The translations under genes and the position numbers were made by a program. 64,000 bases of DNA, taken from the NCBI RefSeq assembly GCF_040807025.1, contig NC_090982.1, positions 53,179,112 through 53,243,111 of the forward strand. The letters run 5' to 3'. The notes under the pieces are model-generated. The model was not told the origin of the DNA and did no database searches. It saw only the letters and a list, made by a program, of their open reading frames with translations. How positions within the stretch are numbered: position 1 is the stretch's first letter; each line of letters opens with the position of its first letter. Source of the stretch: Struthio camelus (taxonomy: Eukaryota; Chordata; Aves; Struthioniformes; Struthionidae). Positions 35,201 through 47,200 of the stretch are shown here, in pieces.

Positions 35201-38006
35201 TTTTCTGCTTCATGTTCATGTATATTTTTAACTCTTAATACAATTGAGAGAAGATCTTAATTAAGATAAATCTTAATTCAAATAGTTCAAACAGTATTTT
35301 AAGGAACGGAGCGTCTGGAATATTGTTATTGCAGGATTATTCTACTTCAGTTTCAAATTAGCTGTGCTGACTCTGCTCTTCAGTGCCAGGATGGTTTGCC
35401 TCATTTAAATATGTGTGCCGCGTAATTTCATTCACTCCGTCCTTCACTGGAGCTCTCTCCTCTCTAAGACTCATCAAGATGAAAATGGCACCCTGCAGCT
35501 AGAACAGGAAAAAGTGTACTGCGTCCAATAAGAAACAAATAAATTGCAATCCGAGGGAGCAGGAAGCTGTGCGGCTACTTCAGCCCGAGGCTCCATCCAT
35601 CACTCGTCCCTGCCCGTTTCCCTTGGTAAGCAGCACCGGGCAACACTTCCTCCCCTTGGCTGATGTCTCCGTATGGGAAGATGGTGCGAGTGTATAAAGA
35701 AAATGCCTTGTTTTGCACATTAGGCAAGTCACAAATTAGCCCCAATTATAATGATAAATGGCATCTTTGTATTTGGTGCCTTTCTTTTAAGTGTGGAAAG
35801 TTAATTGGTTTCATACCTTTCTTCTTACAGAGTGGCATTTAGCACCTCTTCATTTTAACAATTAGTTTTCAAGGCAATGTACTTTCATGACGTATTTTCA
35901 TTATTTTGTAGCGTAGATCTTCATTAACCTTCTCTTAGTGTTTTGAATGAATGTTAATTAACAAGTTTGTTTTGCAGTTTCATGGCAACCCCTTCATCAC
36001 ACAAAAGCATTCAGGGTGAATTATCATAATGAAAAGCCCTCCGTCACCTACTTGAAATCCAGAAGTTGCAATTCGTGATGTTGATCTCCCCGGACTGTCT
36101 TTAAATTTGAGCTTTGATCAGAATTGGAAGTCTCTATCTTCCCTAATAGCTGCATTACCTAATGAGAATTCAACAGAGAACACTTTTATGAGCCAGACTA
36201 TCAGCACCTGTATTTAAGTACGCGTTATGATTGCGAGAGTGGGAAAAGCAGCTGACATCAAGGTACAGCTACATTCTCGCAGATAATTTCATTCAGTGAA
36301 CACAGAAGACTTGCGCTCAGAGTCACTAAGACTTTTAGGACTGTAAGACCTACTGAAGTCAGAGTCCTTGTGGACATGGGCTTTGCAATTACATTCAGTG
36401 AAGGGCAGTAGCTTTTTATGTTTACAAAGCACTGAGCACCATTCAAATCTCCACAAAGGTGGTAGGAACTAAGGCGTAAATCTTTGGAAGCCTGAGTATG
36501 TCGCAACCCTTCGGCTGCCTGCCACCTCAAGGGATCCAAATGGCAGAGAAGGAAAGAGGGATTCGCTGGGAATATTAAACGTTTCCGTCCTCAGAGTGCT
36601 AAGATGGCGTATGGGAGACCCCCTTCAAACATCCTTTCATGAGTTTGGACTTGGATGTGGATCCCCAACACTACATGGCATTGCTCCACCCAGGTGGTAG
36701 CCTATCCCACAATTTTCCTGTTGGAGCTGCTCCCTTTCGTATGATCGTTCGGTTTTTTTTTGGGTGAGAGAAAGCAACGTCGGTTCAGTCACCTAACAGA
36801 GTGGTTCAGGGCCCTCACCAAGGGTGCAGAAAGCCTGGCAAACTCAAGCTGTTGGCAAGCTCAAGCACCCTGTCCTCCAGGAGCCCCAGTCTGCCTGGAC
36901 GGCCCCATCGCCCACCCTCCCTTGGTGGTGGCGGCCTGGTGGTGGCCAGCCCTTCTGCCAAGAAGGGCTGGAAACGACTAGGCTGAAAATTGTTTCCAGT
37001 ATTCAGAGGGTTTGACACGAGCTGGGGTCCTGGGCTGCCGGTGCAGTGCCAGCACGCGTGTGGCTTTGCACATGATAATCAGTAGAAAGGGAGATGCTGG
37101 GGGCTCCTGGGGTACAACAGGGCTCAGCAGCTGTGCAGTGGCTTGAGAGCACTGTAGATGCGACAACGACTGCAACTGCTATTTGAAGAGTATAGATGTC
37201 CAAGTACCTTTGGAAGATTGAGCACCGAGTGAAACAGGAGATTTAAAATCATTAAAAAAAACATTTTTGGCATAGGCTCACCCTCCTGATTTTGAGCTGT
37301 GCAGCCTGCGCTAAGTCACTTGTAACCTTCCTCATGGAAAAGTGAGCTTAAAGGGCAGTCTGAAGTCAGGATTCGGCCTGCCTCCCCCAGAAGAATAAAG
37401 TAGAGGGGATGTGAAATCCCGACACATTTCTTCAGAGATTTTATAGCAGACAAGCAGAGAAAATACCTTAGGGAGGAGATGCCGTTATCGGTTTGGTAGC
37501 CTTGGCTTGTGAATGTCAAAAAGGAGCTACCAAGGGCTGACGCCACGGCAGACTTTAATTTTAGTGTTCTGCAAGGAAAACTGTAATCCTCTTGGCAATT
37601 AGAAAATAGTGTTAGACGCAAACTACAGAGGGCCTTTTTCTGACTTGCTGCTTTACTCCATTGCAACGAGAGACGGTTCCTTCTCAGAAGCCTGTTCCTG
37701 TGCTCCTTTCTTAAAATCGCCTGCAAGTAATTTTTCCCTCTACAGCTGAGAAAGTTTGTTCTACATCCTGCTTAATGTCTGCACTGACTTGTTTTTACAT
37801 GCTTTTGTGTACTGCTTCGTGTGATTCTGACGCACACCTGCTCCGCTCGCCGCTTCCAAATGAACAAGAGCGTTTTTTTTATTCGTGTTCAAGGAGACAG
37901 ATGTCCAAACAGTATCTTATAATAGAATTCCAGGTAAAATATCTTCAATTAAGAACTGTCATGAGTAATTCTACTTTGGAAAAGAGGAAGCTTATATAGG
38001 CAAGGG

Positions 38007-38040
<34 letters not shown>

Positions 38041-41000
38041 CTGGAACCATGTCTTGCACAGCAGAAGATGTAGTTAAATTACAGTAGTAAGACTGTATTT
38101 GATACCAAAATGTAATACTAATGCATGGGGAATTTTGTCTCCTACATCTTCTATCCAGCTCAACCCTGACAGACATGGATGGTGTTTAGTTTGGAGCAGG
38201 AGCAGAGAACTATCGTTCTGCAGGCTTAGAAAGCTGCAGTTTCCCCTACAGCTGGATTGTTGTGAAGTGTCGCTGTTAAGGTTCCTGATGCTGTTAGAGG
38301 CCGAGTGCTCCAGAACTGCTGTTGAACATAGTAAACCTCTCACAAGGAAAGGCCAGTTATAAGGAATCATATGCAGCAGCAGTATTTATTTCCTGTGGGC
38401 GTACCCACCCTACACACACACACACAAAAAAAAATCACAAAAAATACCATTTTTTAAAACTGTGGAAGCAGTAGAGTCTCAACAGCATTTGAAATACTGC
38501 TAAAATTCGTATGGAATTGGGTATACTGTTAGCTATCTGCCTGCCCCCCCCTTAAAACTAAGTGAATAACAGTGGATTTATGTGACGTTTTCTAATTCCA
38601 AAATGCTAGCAACTGAAATTTCCGAATGGGGTTAAAATACAGAGTAATGTTTTGATGCAAGGGTCTTTTAAGTCATATTGAAAAACTGTAATGGATCATT
38701 TATGATTTGAGGATCCTCAGATCCTGGATTATTTTTATTTTCTGTTATTACCTTACAACTACATTTAAACATCCCTACCATTCTACAGTATCATGGAAAA
38801 CTTATTTTAATAAAATGTGGACAAATTGTCTAAATACTGTATCCATCACTAATACTGGTCAGCCAATTTTTAGAGGAAACTGTATACTCATAGTGTCTGC
38901 TCGACAGTATTTCGCTATAGGCTTCTATACTTACCTTCTTCTCAAAATCGCTAACAGACTTTTCAAGGGCAGAGCGAACACCATAAATCTCTTTGTCAAT
39001 CTTGCGGGCCTCATGCCTAATAACATTGATGTCTCTTGCTAATTTTGCAATGCTTGCTTCACATCTAGAAAAAAACCAGAGATTTACTGGAAGGCAAAAA
39101 GAGCGTCTGCGTTGTAACGCTCACAGTGGTCTTCTAACCGACAGCCGCAGCGCCTCCCTGCCTGCAGCTGGCTGACCCGATCCCGTCTCCAGGAGCCGCC
39201 TTGGCTGATGGCAGCGTAGGTGTCCTCCCAGACACCGTTCCTCTAGACATCACTGCTGAGCTCTGCCCGAGCTGAGGGCAAAGGAGCGGAAGGCAGTCGG
39301 CGTACAGCAGGCAGGCCCCTAAATTGCCGCGGTAGATGTTTGCTCTTGGCGTTGTAAAATCTCCTGGCCTTTCAGCTCCCGCTGACCCAATGCGACCTAA
39401 GGGAGCTGTTTGCTGCATCTGGCTGGTTCCTCCCTCGTTTCCCAGTATCTAATCTAATGGTTAGAGGGTTAAACTAAATCTAAAATGTAAACTGAGAGGC
39501 TAATCTGAACTCCTACCACTTGTAATTTTTGGATTACTACCAGAAGCGTGGGAACGCTCAGATGGTGCGTTGCTGCAGCGAGCGTCCTAGCTTGCAACAT
39601 CCTCCAGTTGCAAGTAGATGTTAAGGAAGATAATGTGGGGGCAGTTACAGGCAAATAAACCTTACTGCTTTATAAGCAGCATTTGTCATTTTCTCTTTAA
39701 AAGCTTTCAGGTGCATTCACCAAAATCTCTCTTCGCATTTGAAATGGACTAATAAATCATTTGAGAGCGATGGCATTAATGCAACAGTGAAGTGACTAGA
39801 GCGCGTTAAACCAGCTATCCTTTTTGGGTAGTATAGGTGACGGAAGCGGTCTCTTGTCCTTAGAGTTTTTTTTTTTCAATGCGAGCAAGAAAACAGCCTT
39901 CCTGCCTCTGTGCTCCTCCTTCGCTGGGAGAGGGCTGGTCGGAGGTGTTTGCAGCGACGTGGAGAAGGCCACATCAGGCGCTGCCCTCCGGCGTTCAGGG
40001 CTGCAGACAGCCTTGCGCGACCGCTTCCCCGCCTGGCACGTGTCTGCGTACCTAAAAAGTCGTTTCGTCACTGTAGGCGTCCCGGACTCTCTGCACTGCC
40101 CCGCAGGAATATCCATCTGCTCTAATGGTAGTAGTATTTATAAGAAGGTTGTTGAAGCAAATATCCTAAGGCCACGAAGTAGCGACATTTAGTAGAGTGA
40201 CATAAGTGACAACTTCATATAAATAATGGAATAGAAGTTGAGTAAGACAAACAGCTGAGTTATAAAATGCCAGAGAAATTATACTCCAGAGCACCAGACT
40301 GTTCAGAATAAAGCCAGCGCTGTTGACAGATAAAGGATCTAAAGAGAAATTTTGACAGTTTAAATAGACCTGCTTTTTGCCATCTTCTCATGATTCTCAG
40401 ATGTTGTGATACACCTACAGAGCATTTAGATCACGGAAATCAAAAAAACGTTACGGCAAACAACAGCAACTTTGTACTAAGGCCAGAACTTTGCGTGAAA
40501 GAAGCTATCGATTGGGGAAACGACTGCAAAATAACTAGAATGGTGAAAGGCAGGTTTTGAGAGAGAGAGAGCAAGGCTGCTCGTTAAAGAGCTTACTCAG
40601 CAGCCTCGGCAGGGGCAGACCGAGAAACGGCGCCCCGAGCGGAGCAGCTCGAGGGAGAGGAGAGGGAGCAGCTTTGCCAGGGAACCGATAGCCGGAGGCT
40701 GCCTCCGAGGGCCGGAAGCGGGGCCAGCTGGGCCCTGGAAAGCTGCCGCAGCTCAGAGCGGGCAAGCAGAGGTCTTCTCGCACCTGTACCACTGAATTTG
40801 ACGCCGCGGCTTTCTAAAAGCGTTGATTTCGCGGGACTACAGAAAGCCAGCTCACTTCTCACTTCAGTTTCCTAATGCATGGGGCAGCTGCACAGGGGAA
40901 AACACTTTATCTATATATAATTCAAATGTATTGAAGAGAATGCGTATATGCATAACTGAAATGAGGTTCAGGTTAAGATTCAAGGTTTGTTACTAACTGA

Positions 41001-44000
41001 AGGCATGGGTCAACCTTCTCAAAAGAAATCAGGGAAAATGGGCCTCCCTCTGCTTAAGAAATTCCCCCCCCTCAGAGCAGCAATTAGAAGACTTTGCAAT
41101 AAGCAAAGGGAGAGGATTAATGCACCTATAGCAGTAAGAAGATGCAATTTCAACTGCAAGACTAAAAAAGAAACCTAAATATTGGATACAGAGAATACTT
41201 AAAAATGAAGGATTTAAAAACATCATACAAAAAGACTGAGAATTAGCCTTGCATCAGTGGATTAATTCAGCTATTTCTATATTATTGGGCAGCCAAAGTG
41301 GCTAAAGCAGTTGTCTGGGGCCTCTGGAGACCCCAGATACCTTGCATACCAGGCACGCACTTCCTGGCTGATGTCTGTTAAGTCCCTAGGCCTCCTTATA
41401 TCTCACTTTTCCTATGCATAATATCATTATCATTATTTTTGCAAAGTAGCTGCATGCATATTGCATACACAGTTTGGTAGATTTTGTCCTGAAGAGAACA
41501 GGGATACTTGAGACTTACTTAAATCTTGATCTACTTTGATATTTCATATGGGACACAAACAACAGCTTAGGGCGAGATCTTTGTTTTGCAGTCATCACAT
41601 AAAAGAGAAGCTGGGCAGTATGGAAATGACAGTGAAGAAGAGTTAGGAAAGGTGTAGAAAGCATACTCTTACGAGATTTGCATACAAAATAAAAAAGTAT
41701 GAAGAAATAAAAGTCTCTAATAACATATCAGAGCATTTAATTAAAGACAGGAGTACAACCTCCTTGTATATGTTCAAGGAGCTTTACCCTTTTACTGGAA
41801 AAAACAGTACATATTAGACCATTGTGTTGAATGAAGCATTGCATTTTCTGAAGAGTCAAGTGACTTCATGGGCACACAGCAGAGCTTTTGATAGTGTGAT
41901 GCTGTTGCACCTTTCTTTTGCCTTGAGCGGCATAGAGTTTTATGAGAAAAAAGAATTAGTATATTGTGACCCTCAGTGTGAAGAGCAAGGTCTTCCTGTT
42001 TATTCTTTCTTTGCTGGTGGGGGTGAAGAGAATAAATGAACCCTTATGAGAGGTGTTGCATTTTGTTACTGTCGATTAGCTTGTTTTTATTACTGCAATA
42101 TATGTTCCTGTGCCCAAAGTAATTTATACTTCAATTTGTTTTAAAAATTAGAAAATAAATAAAATACATGGTTAGTTTGATGGGAATGCTGAGATGCTGA
42201 AGATTTTTTATTTTGTTTTATTTTACACAGATCAGTGCTATTTGACACATAAAGGTTTACATGGTGTAGAAATGCAATCAGAAAGTCCAAGAATTAATGG
42301 ATGACCACCCCAGTAGTTTGCAATGGGTTGCTCTCTAGGCTGTTGAGATGTTAAGAACTAAAAAGGCGGCTACTACCAAATGATCTATGTGAGAGAAAGA
42401 CAGAGTGAAGGAAAAGACAGATAGGATTTGAAAGAGAAGAGTTAACCCAAATCAGTCCTTTACATGTGTTAGAATACAGGAAGGTGAATCATCTGCTGTA
42501 AGAAAGAGCGGGGGATTCATTAAGGTTCATCCCATCCAGATAGTCTTGGATTGAGGCAAGGCTACAAATCAAGAGGAAATCTGTCTTTGCCAGTCTGCAT
42601 TTGGAAGTTTTCTATTAAGTAAAAAATTGTAAGTTATACGAGCATGTACATTTGTCTCCAACCACTCCAGGCTTTATTTAATATGCACAGCAATTTTTTT
42701 TATCCTAAAAATAAAGTTCAAAGAAATGTGGAAAATCAAAATGTTATTAATTGCTATAATGGTATTCCTACATTTTTCAGTGGCTCACTTCTGAACCACC
42801 ATGCTGGAGTCAGATATCCAGTCAAGGCTTGGCATTTCCAGAGGGAAACTTCAGTAGCAATCAAAATGAGAAAGTGCTGACAATTCATGAATCATATAAA
42901 GCTGTACTGCGTTTTAGCCTAATAACAATTATTTATATAAAACTCCCATTATAATATGACTGTTGAAATGCAACTAGAAAGCCAGCTCTGGCACTGCAAT
43001 ATTATCAGTATATTTTGATGAGGCTGGAAAATATGCCATTTTCTTTTTTTCTCTCTCTCTCACTCTTTTTTTTTTTTTTTCTCTAGGATTTTCTTTCTAG
43101 AATATAATGATTTAGATGCCTTTATGGTAATTTTATGTATGCAATTTCATGTGTGCATTTTGAGATCTTCCCTTCTCCAGTCCCTCTATTCCAGTGAGAA
43201 AGGCCAACCAGTTTGTGAGAAGCTGCTGTTCCTGAAAGCAGTGATTCCCGTGGCAGCAATTACTGCGGCTTCTCACCTAGGATCAATCCACAGAGAAATG
43301 GATAAGGAGGGAGGAGGAAGGAGGCGCTCATAAAAAGTGTTGTTCTAGGCTTCCATGAGTCCTCTACCTCTTGTTACTTCTGACTGGTTTTATTTTATGC
43401 AAGTAAATGTGGACCAGCCATCTTTTTTTTACAGTTACTCTGTTTTCTAGAGCTGTCTATGTCCTGTGTCTGAATGATCTTCACAATAGGTTGAAACCCA
43501 AAGTGATTACCTTCAGGATGAGCAAAGCATGGGACATTTCAGCTCCAGAAAGGATAGCTCTAAAAAAATGTGAAAAATGATTCTTGTGTTTCTGAGCTGT
43601 ATCGTTTGCTCCTCAAATGACGATGCAGAAGGCAAGACTCACTGGCTGCAACAGAAATATTTGGATTTGCCCTGATGGAGGGTCTGGCCCCATGGGGACA
43701 GCTCTGGTAGAAGCTCCTGACACTGTCAAGCTTTCCCAGGCGCATTTGTTTTCCTTTTTTACAGGCAAATGCGCCAGCACAGAAAATCAGAGCGTGTCCT
43801 GGTGCAGCTGAAGAAGGGAAGTGATACGTCCAGAAAAACAGTGGGAAAAGAGCCGCAAGACACTTCATTCATTGGATATTACGACTTTTATTTGCTAAAA
43901 GCATATCTCCTGGGAATTTTGCTAATCTGAATTTGAAAACATAGAGAAGCCTGCACGTTCACCTCCTGCTTTGTTCCAATGCTAATCAGCCACAAAGTTA

Positions 44001-44172
44001 AAAAGAAATATGTATCTTTTTTGTGCCAAGTTTGAATGTGTTGGCTTCAGTTTCTTGTTTTGGATTCTTGGACCTTTCTTCAGTAGTTAAGACAAGGTCC
44101 TTTGCTACTCTATCGTCTTTTTTCTCTCTCTATGTAGTTATATATGGAAATGAAGACATCTCTGGATTCTTT

Positions 44173-44206
<34 letters not shown>

Positions 44207-47200
44207 TACACACTATACATAGATTTATATTTCTCTCAATCAGAAGTTTTCGTCATCCCAGTATCACTTCTGTGGCTCTTTACATGATATCAAGGTTTAG
44301 TTTCAGCAGGGGGACTCTGGACTACACTCAATATCCTAGTATCGATCTCATCCATGCCATATATATAGCTAAAAGTAAAGAACTCTATACCATATTTTAC
44401 TGAAACAACAGGAGAGTTTAAGTAGGAGGAAATAATTACTTCAGCTGAAATCTAGCCAGACTGTAGAAGAAGAAATTTTCTAAAAAGTTAAGTTTGTGAT
44501 GAAGAATGAGATAGGAAGAGATGGGGTTTTTTTCCACTGGTTTTCACAACTATTGTTTTATTAACATGGAGAACTTGGTTCTCATTTACTCTGAGAACAA
44601 GAAGCACGAATCTGGCTCTAAAGCAAGATATAAAATGAATGCAAAGTACATTCAGGCCTACTCTGAAGCTGCTTTACACAAAGAGATTAGCAGAAGTGAA
44701 AATAATATCCATTATGTATGCCTTACCTTGCCACTCTTCCACGCAGGTCTCCAAAACCCTGGATATATTTACGGTCCAAACTCTGAACAACAAAGTTAGT
44801 TTTGATTGTGGCATTATCCCTTGTTCTTATATGCGTTTCCAAAACCTGTAAATTCAAACCCATTAATGCACTTTCGGTTTTACACTTTTTTCATTCTTTT
44901 ATTTCAAAACACAGTTCAAAGCACCATGTAAGGCAATAGCTCTAAAAGTTTGTTTTTCTTTCTAGGAGGAAGTAAATGGTGTGGTTTTTGTTTTTGTTTT
45001 TGTTTTAGAAATCTATATCTATGCAAATTATATGCCTATCTTTCCATTAAAAATGTGATTTTTGTTGAAAAGTCTAGCACTTAAAAATTAAGAAAAGCAA
45101 AAGTTTAAACCGCTTAACTCTCCCCCTCACACATGTGCAATACATGCAGTCCTTAATAAATAGCGTACTGTTTTTTCCGTAGGGTTCCCTTTCAACAAGG
45201 ATGTTTTGAGGAAGGAGTCAATAGCTAAACTGACCTTTCTGCAGCAGCCGTGGGGCATTGCAGCAAGGCTTTGCAGGGTGGATACTGCAGAACAGAGCTG
45301 AGCACAGATACTGCTGCCCTGAGCTCAGGTAGCAAGGGTGCAAACACGTAGGTCCACACTAAGGGCCCCCCATCGACATGCTCTCTGCGTGGCTAAGCAG
45401 GGCTCTTAACACACATTTCCTAGCATCTGAACGCGGGGCAGGTTTGGGCTCAAGCGAAGGCGTGTGCCTACTGTGCATACGCATTGCAGACTAACTCTTC
45501 AAGTCCATAATATCGATGTGGCTCAGTATAAGCAGTCATTTAATGTGTTGTTTTACGCTCATTATTCAGCATATGTCCTGCCACCTGATTAACGGCACAG
45601 TATTACACATTTGCTCTGAGGATAGAACCAGTAACCTCCCTGCAGGCTCCCCTGGGGTGGCTCATCGCGACAGTGTCTGAATGTATCTGAATCACAAACA
45701 CTAATTTTAAGAAGCCCTTGTGGAGTTAGTGTACCCTTTTATGGACAGGGAACAGAGTGATTTTTAAAACCTGCTGATTTTACTGCTCAGGTTGAGAGGA
45801 GAGGCCTGGAGTGAATATTTTAGCATACCTTAGCACTACAGAGCACACCAGCCAGAGCACAACTTTTACCCTTTTTAATGCAAATATTTATGCAAAATAA
45901 AGTCTTTTTGGCTTTTTATTTGAAATGATCCACACTAAGTGATTAAAAAAAAAAAAGTAGGGAAAGACAAATATTGGGAAAAATTCCTGCTGTTTGGAGC
46001 TATGCAGAGCAGCCGTCATGAAATTAGAAAGTCTTGAAATTTGCTTCCTTTCAGATTTGTCAGGAATTTCTCAAACATGCTGTCCTTGATAGGGTAATTC
46101 CAGATCAGTAAAGTTGTTGCACAGTCTGAGAACAGATTACATTACATGATCTCTTCACAGCATGAGGGCATCTAGAATATAATTATGAGCCTGATTAATC
46201 ATTTCACTGCATCTTCAGTATATCAGCTAGTCATTGACTAGTCATCGAAGGACTCATCCTCTTCCTCCTCCCCCAACCTCCTTCCCTCTGTGCAAGTGTG
46301 CACAGTCGCCACGTACGTTCACCGCCAGCAAATGTCCCTACCACAGAGGCCGCTCGGATCATCACCGTCCCACTTCTTCAGCCAAAGGAGATGCTCTAGC
46401 ATTTGCCAGATGTGGGGCATAGGAGAGCAGAAAAGGCTGTAATAATTCTGGAGTAAAGTCTAACTAAAAGCTGTCATTTATGTAGTTACGTCTGAATAAT
46501 TCTGGTCCATCTGCACAGCCAGCACTGGTATTTGAAATACTAAGCTGTGACCAGGCATTCCTACTTTTGTTCTTTGTTGGAAAATAATATCCTCAGAGGG
46601 CTGAATGTACTGCACAACTCAAATGACTCATTTGCAATGTATTTGACAATGCAAATGTGATGCAATAAATCCACAAAGATAGAACCGCAGCATGAACGAC
46701 AACTGCTCTCTCGCCGGCAGAAGCGGCATGAGACGCTCTTTCATTAAGATGGAAAGCAGCAGCCTCCTGTTTACCGAGAGAAATCGATATTCTAGTTCTC
46801 CGGCTGATTCCCCAGGCACCTGGCAACATTATCTTCCCAGCACTCACCTGTGCTGGGCGAAAGAGATACACACGCACAAAATCTTGCTTGTCATATTCAA
46901 TCGTTAGTTTGCGTTCAGTCCTTTAACTGACATATGATTATTTTATAATTATTATTGGAGAGGGAATGTTAAGCACTTAAATAATTTCCCCTCTGCCCCC
47001 ATGTTTTTAATATCTATGTTTTTCTCCTGCGATTTCCAGTTTTATAGTAGAATCATGAGTGATGTCATCTTCAGTGTTTTTTTTGTTTTCCGCCTGTCAC
47101 TAATTGCTTTGTCTTCATGTTTCTGAGCAGCAGCAACCCAGAACAACTTCATGGCTCTGTCAGATAGATCTATTTCCTCATGCTCAGCTTCACTCCTGAG

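Larger units (their letters stand above)
31551..36051 (-). other. FAM81B: FAM81B intron with CpG islets and AT-rich block
   Basis: A 4.5-kb intron holding three CpG-dense islets (31980-32095, 33270-33525 and 34005-34150), a CT-rich tract (35035-35175) and an AT-rich block of conserved-element appearance (35700-36010). No coding exon is found. Confidence 0.8.
39065..44726 (-). other. FAM81B: FAM81B intron
   Basis: A 5.7-kb intron with CpG-rich patches (about 39130-39420, 39900-40110 and 40590-40810), a CT-rich tract (43041-43085) and a TATG microsatellite (44177-44206). No exon or gene is recognised. Confidence 0.8.

Noticed and set aside
38013..38038. A26 tract as the tail of a processed pseudogene or retrotransposon
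   Set aside because: The upstream sequence has no gene or LINE/SINE similarity that I recognise, and no target-site duplication was seen.
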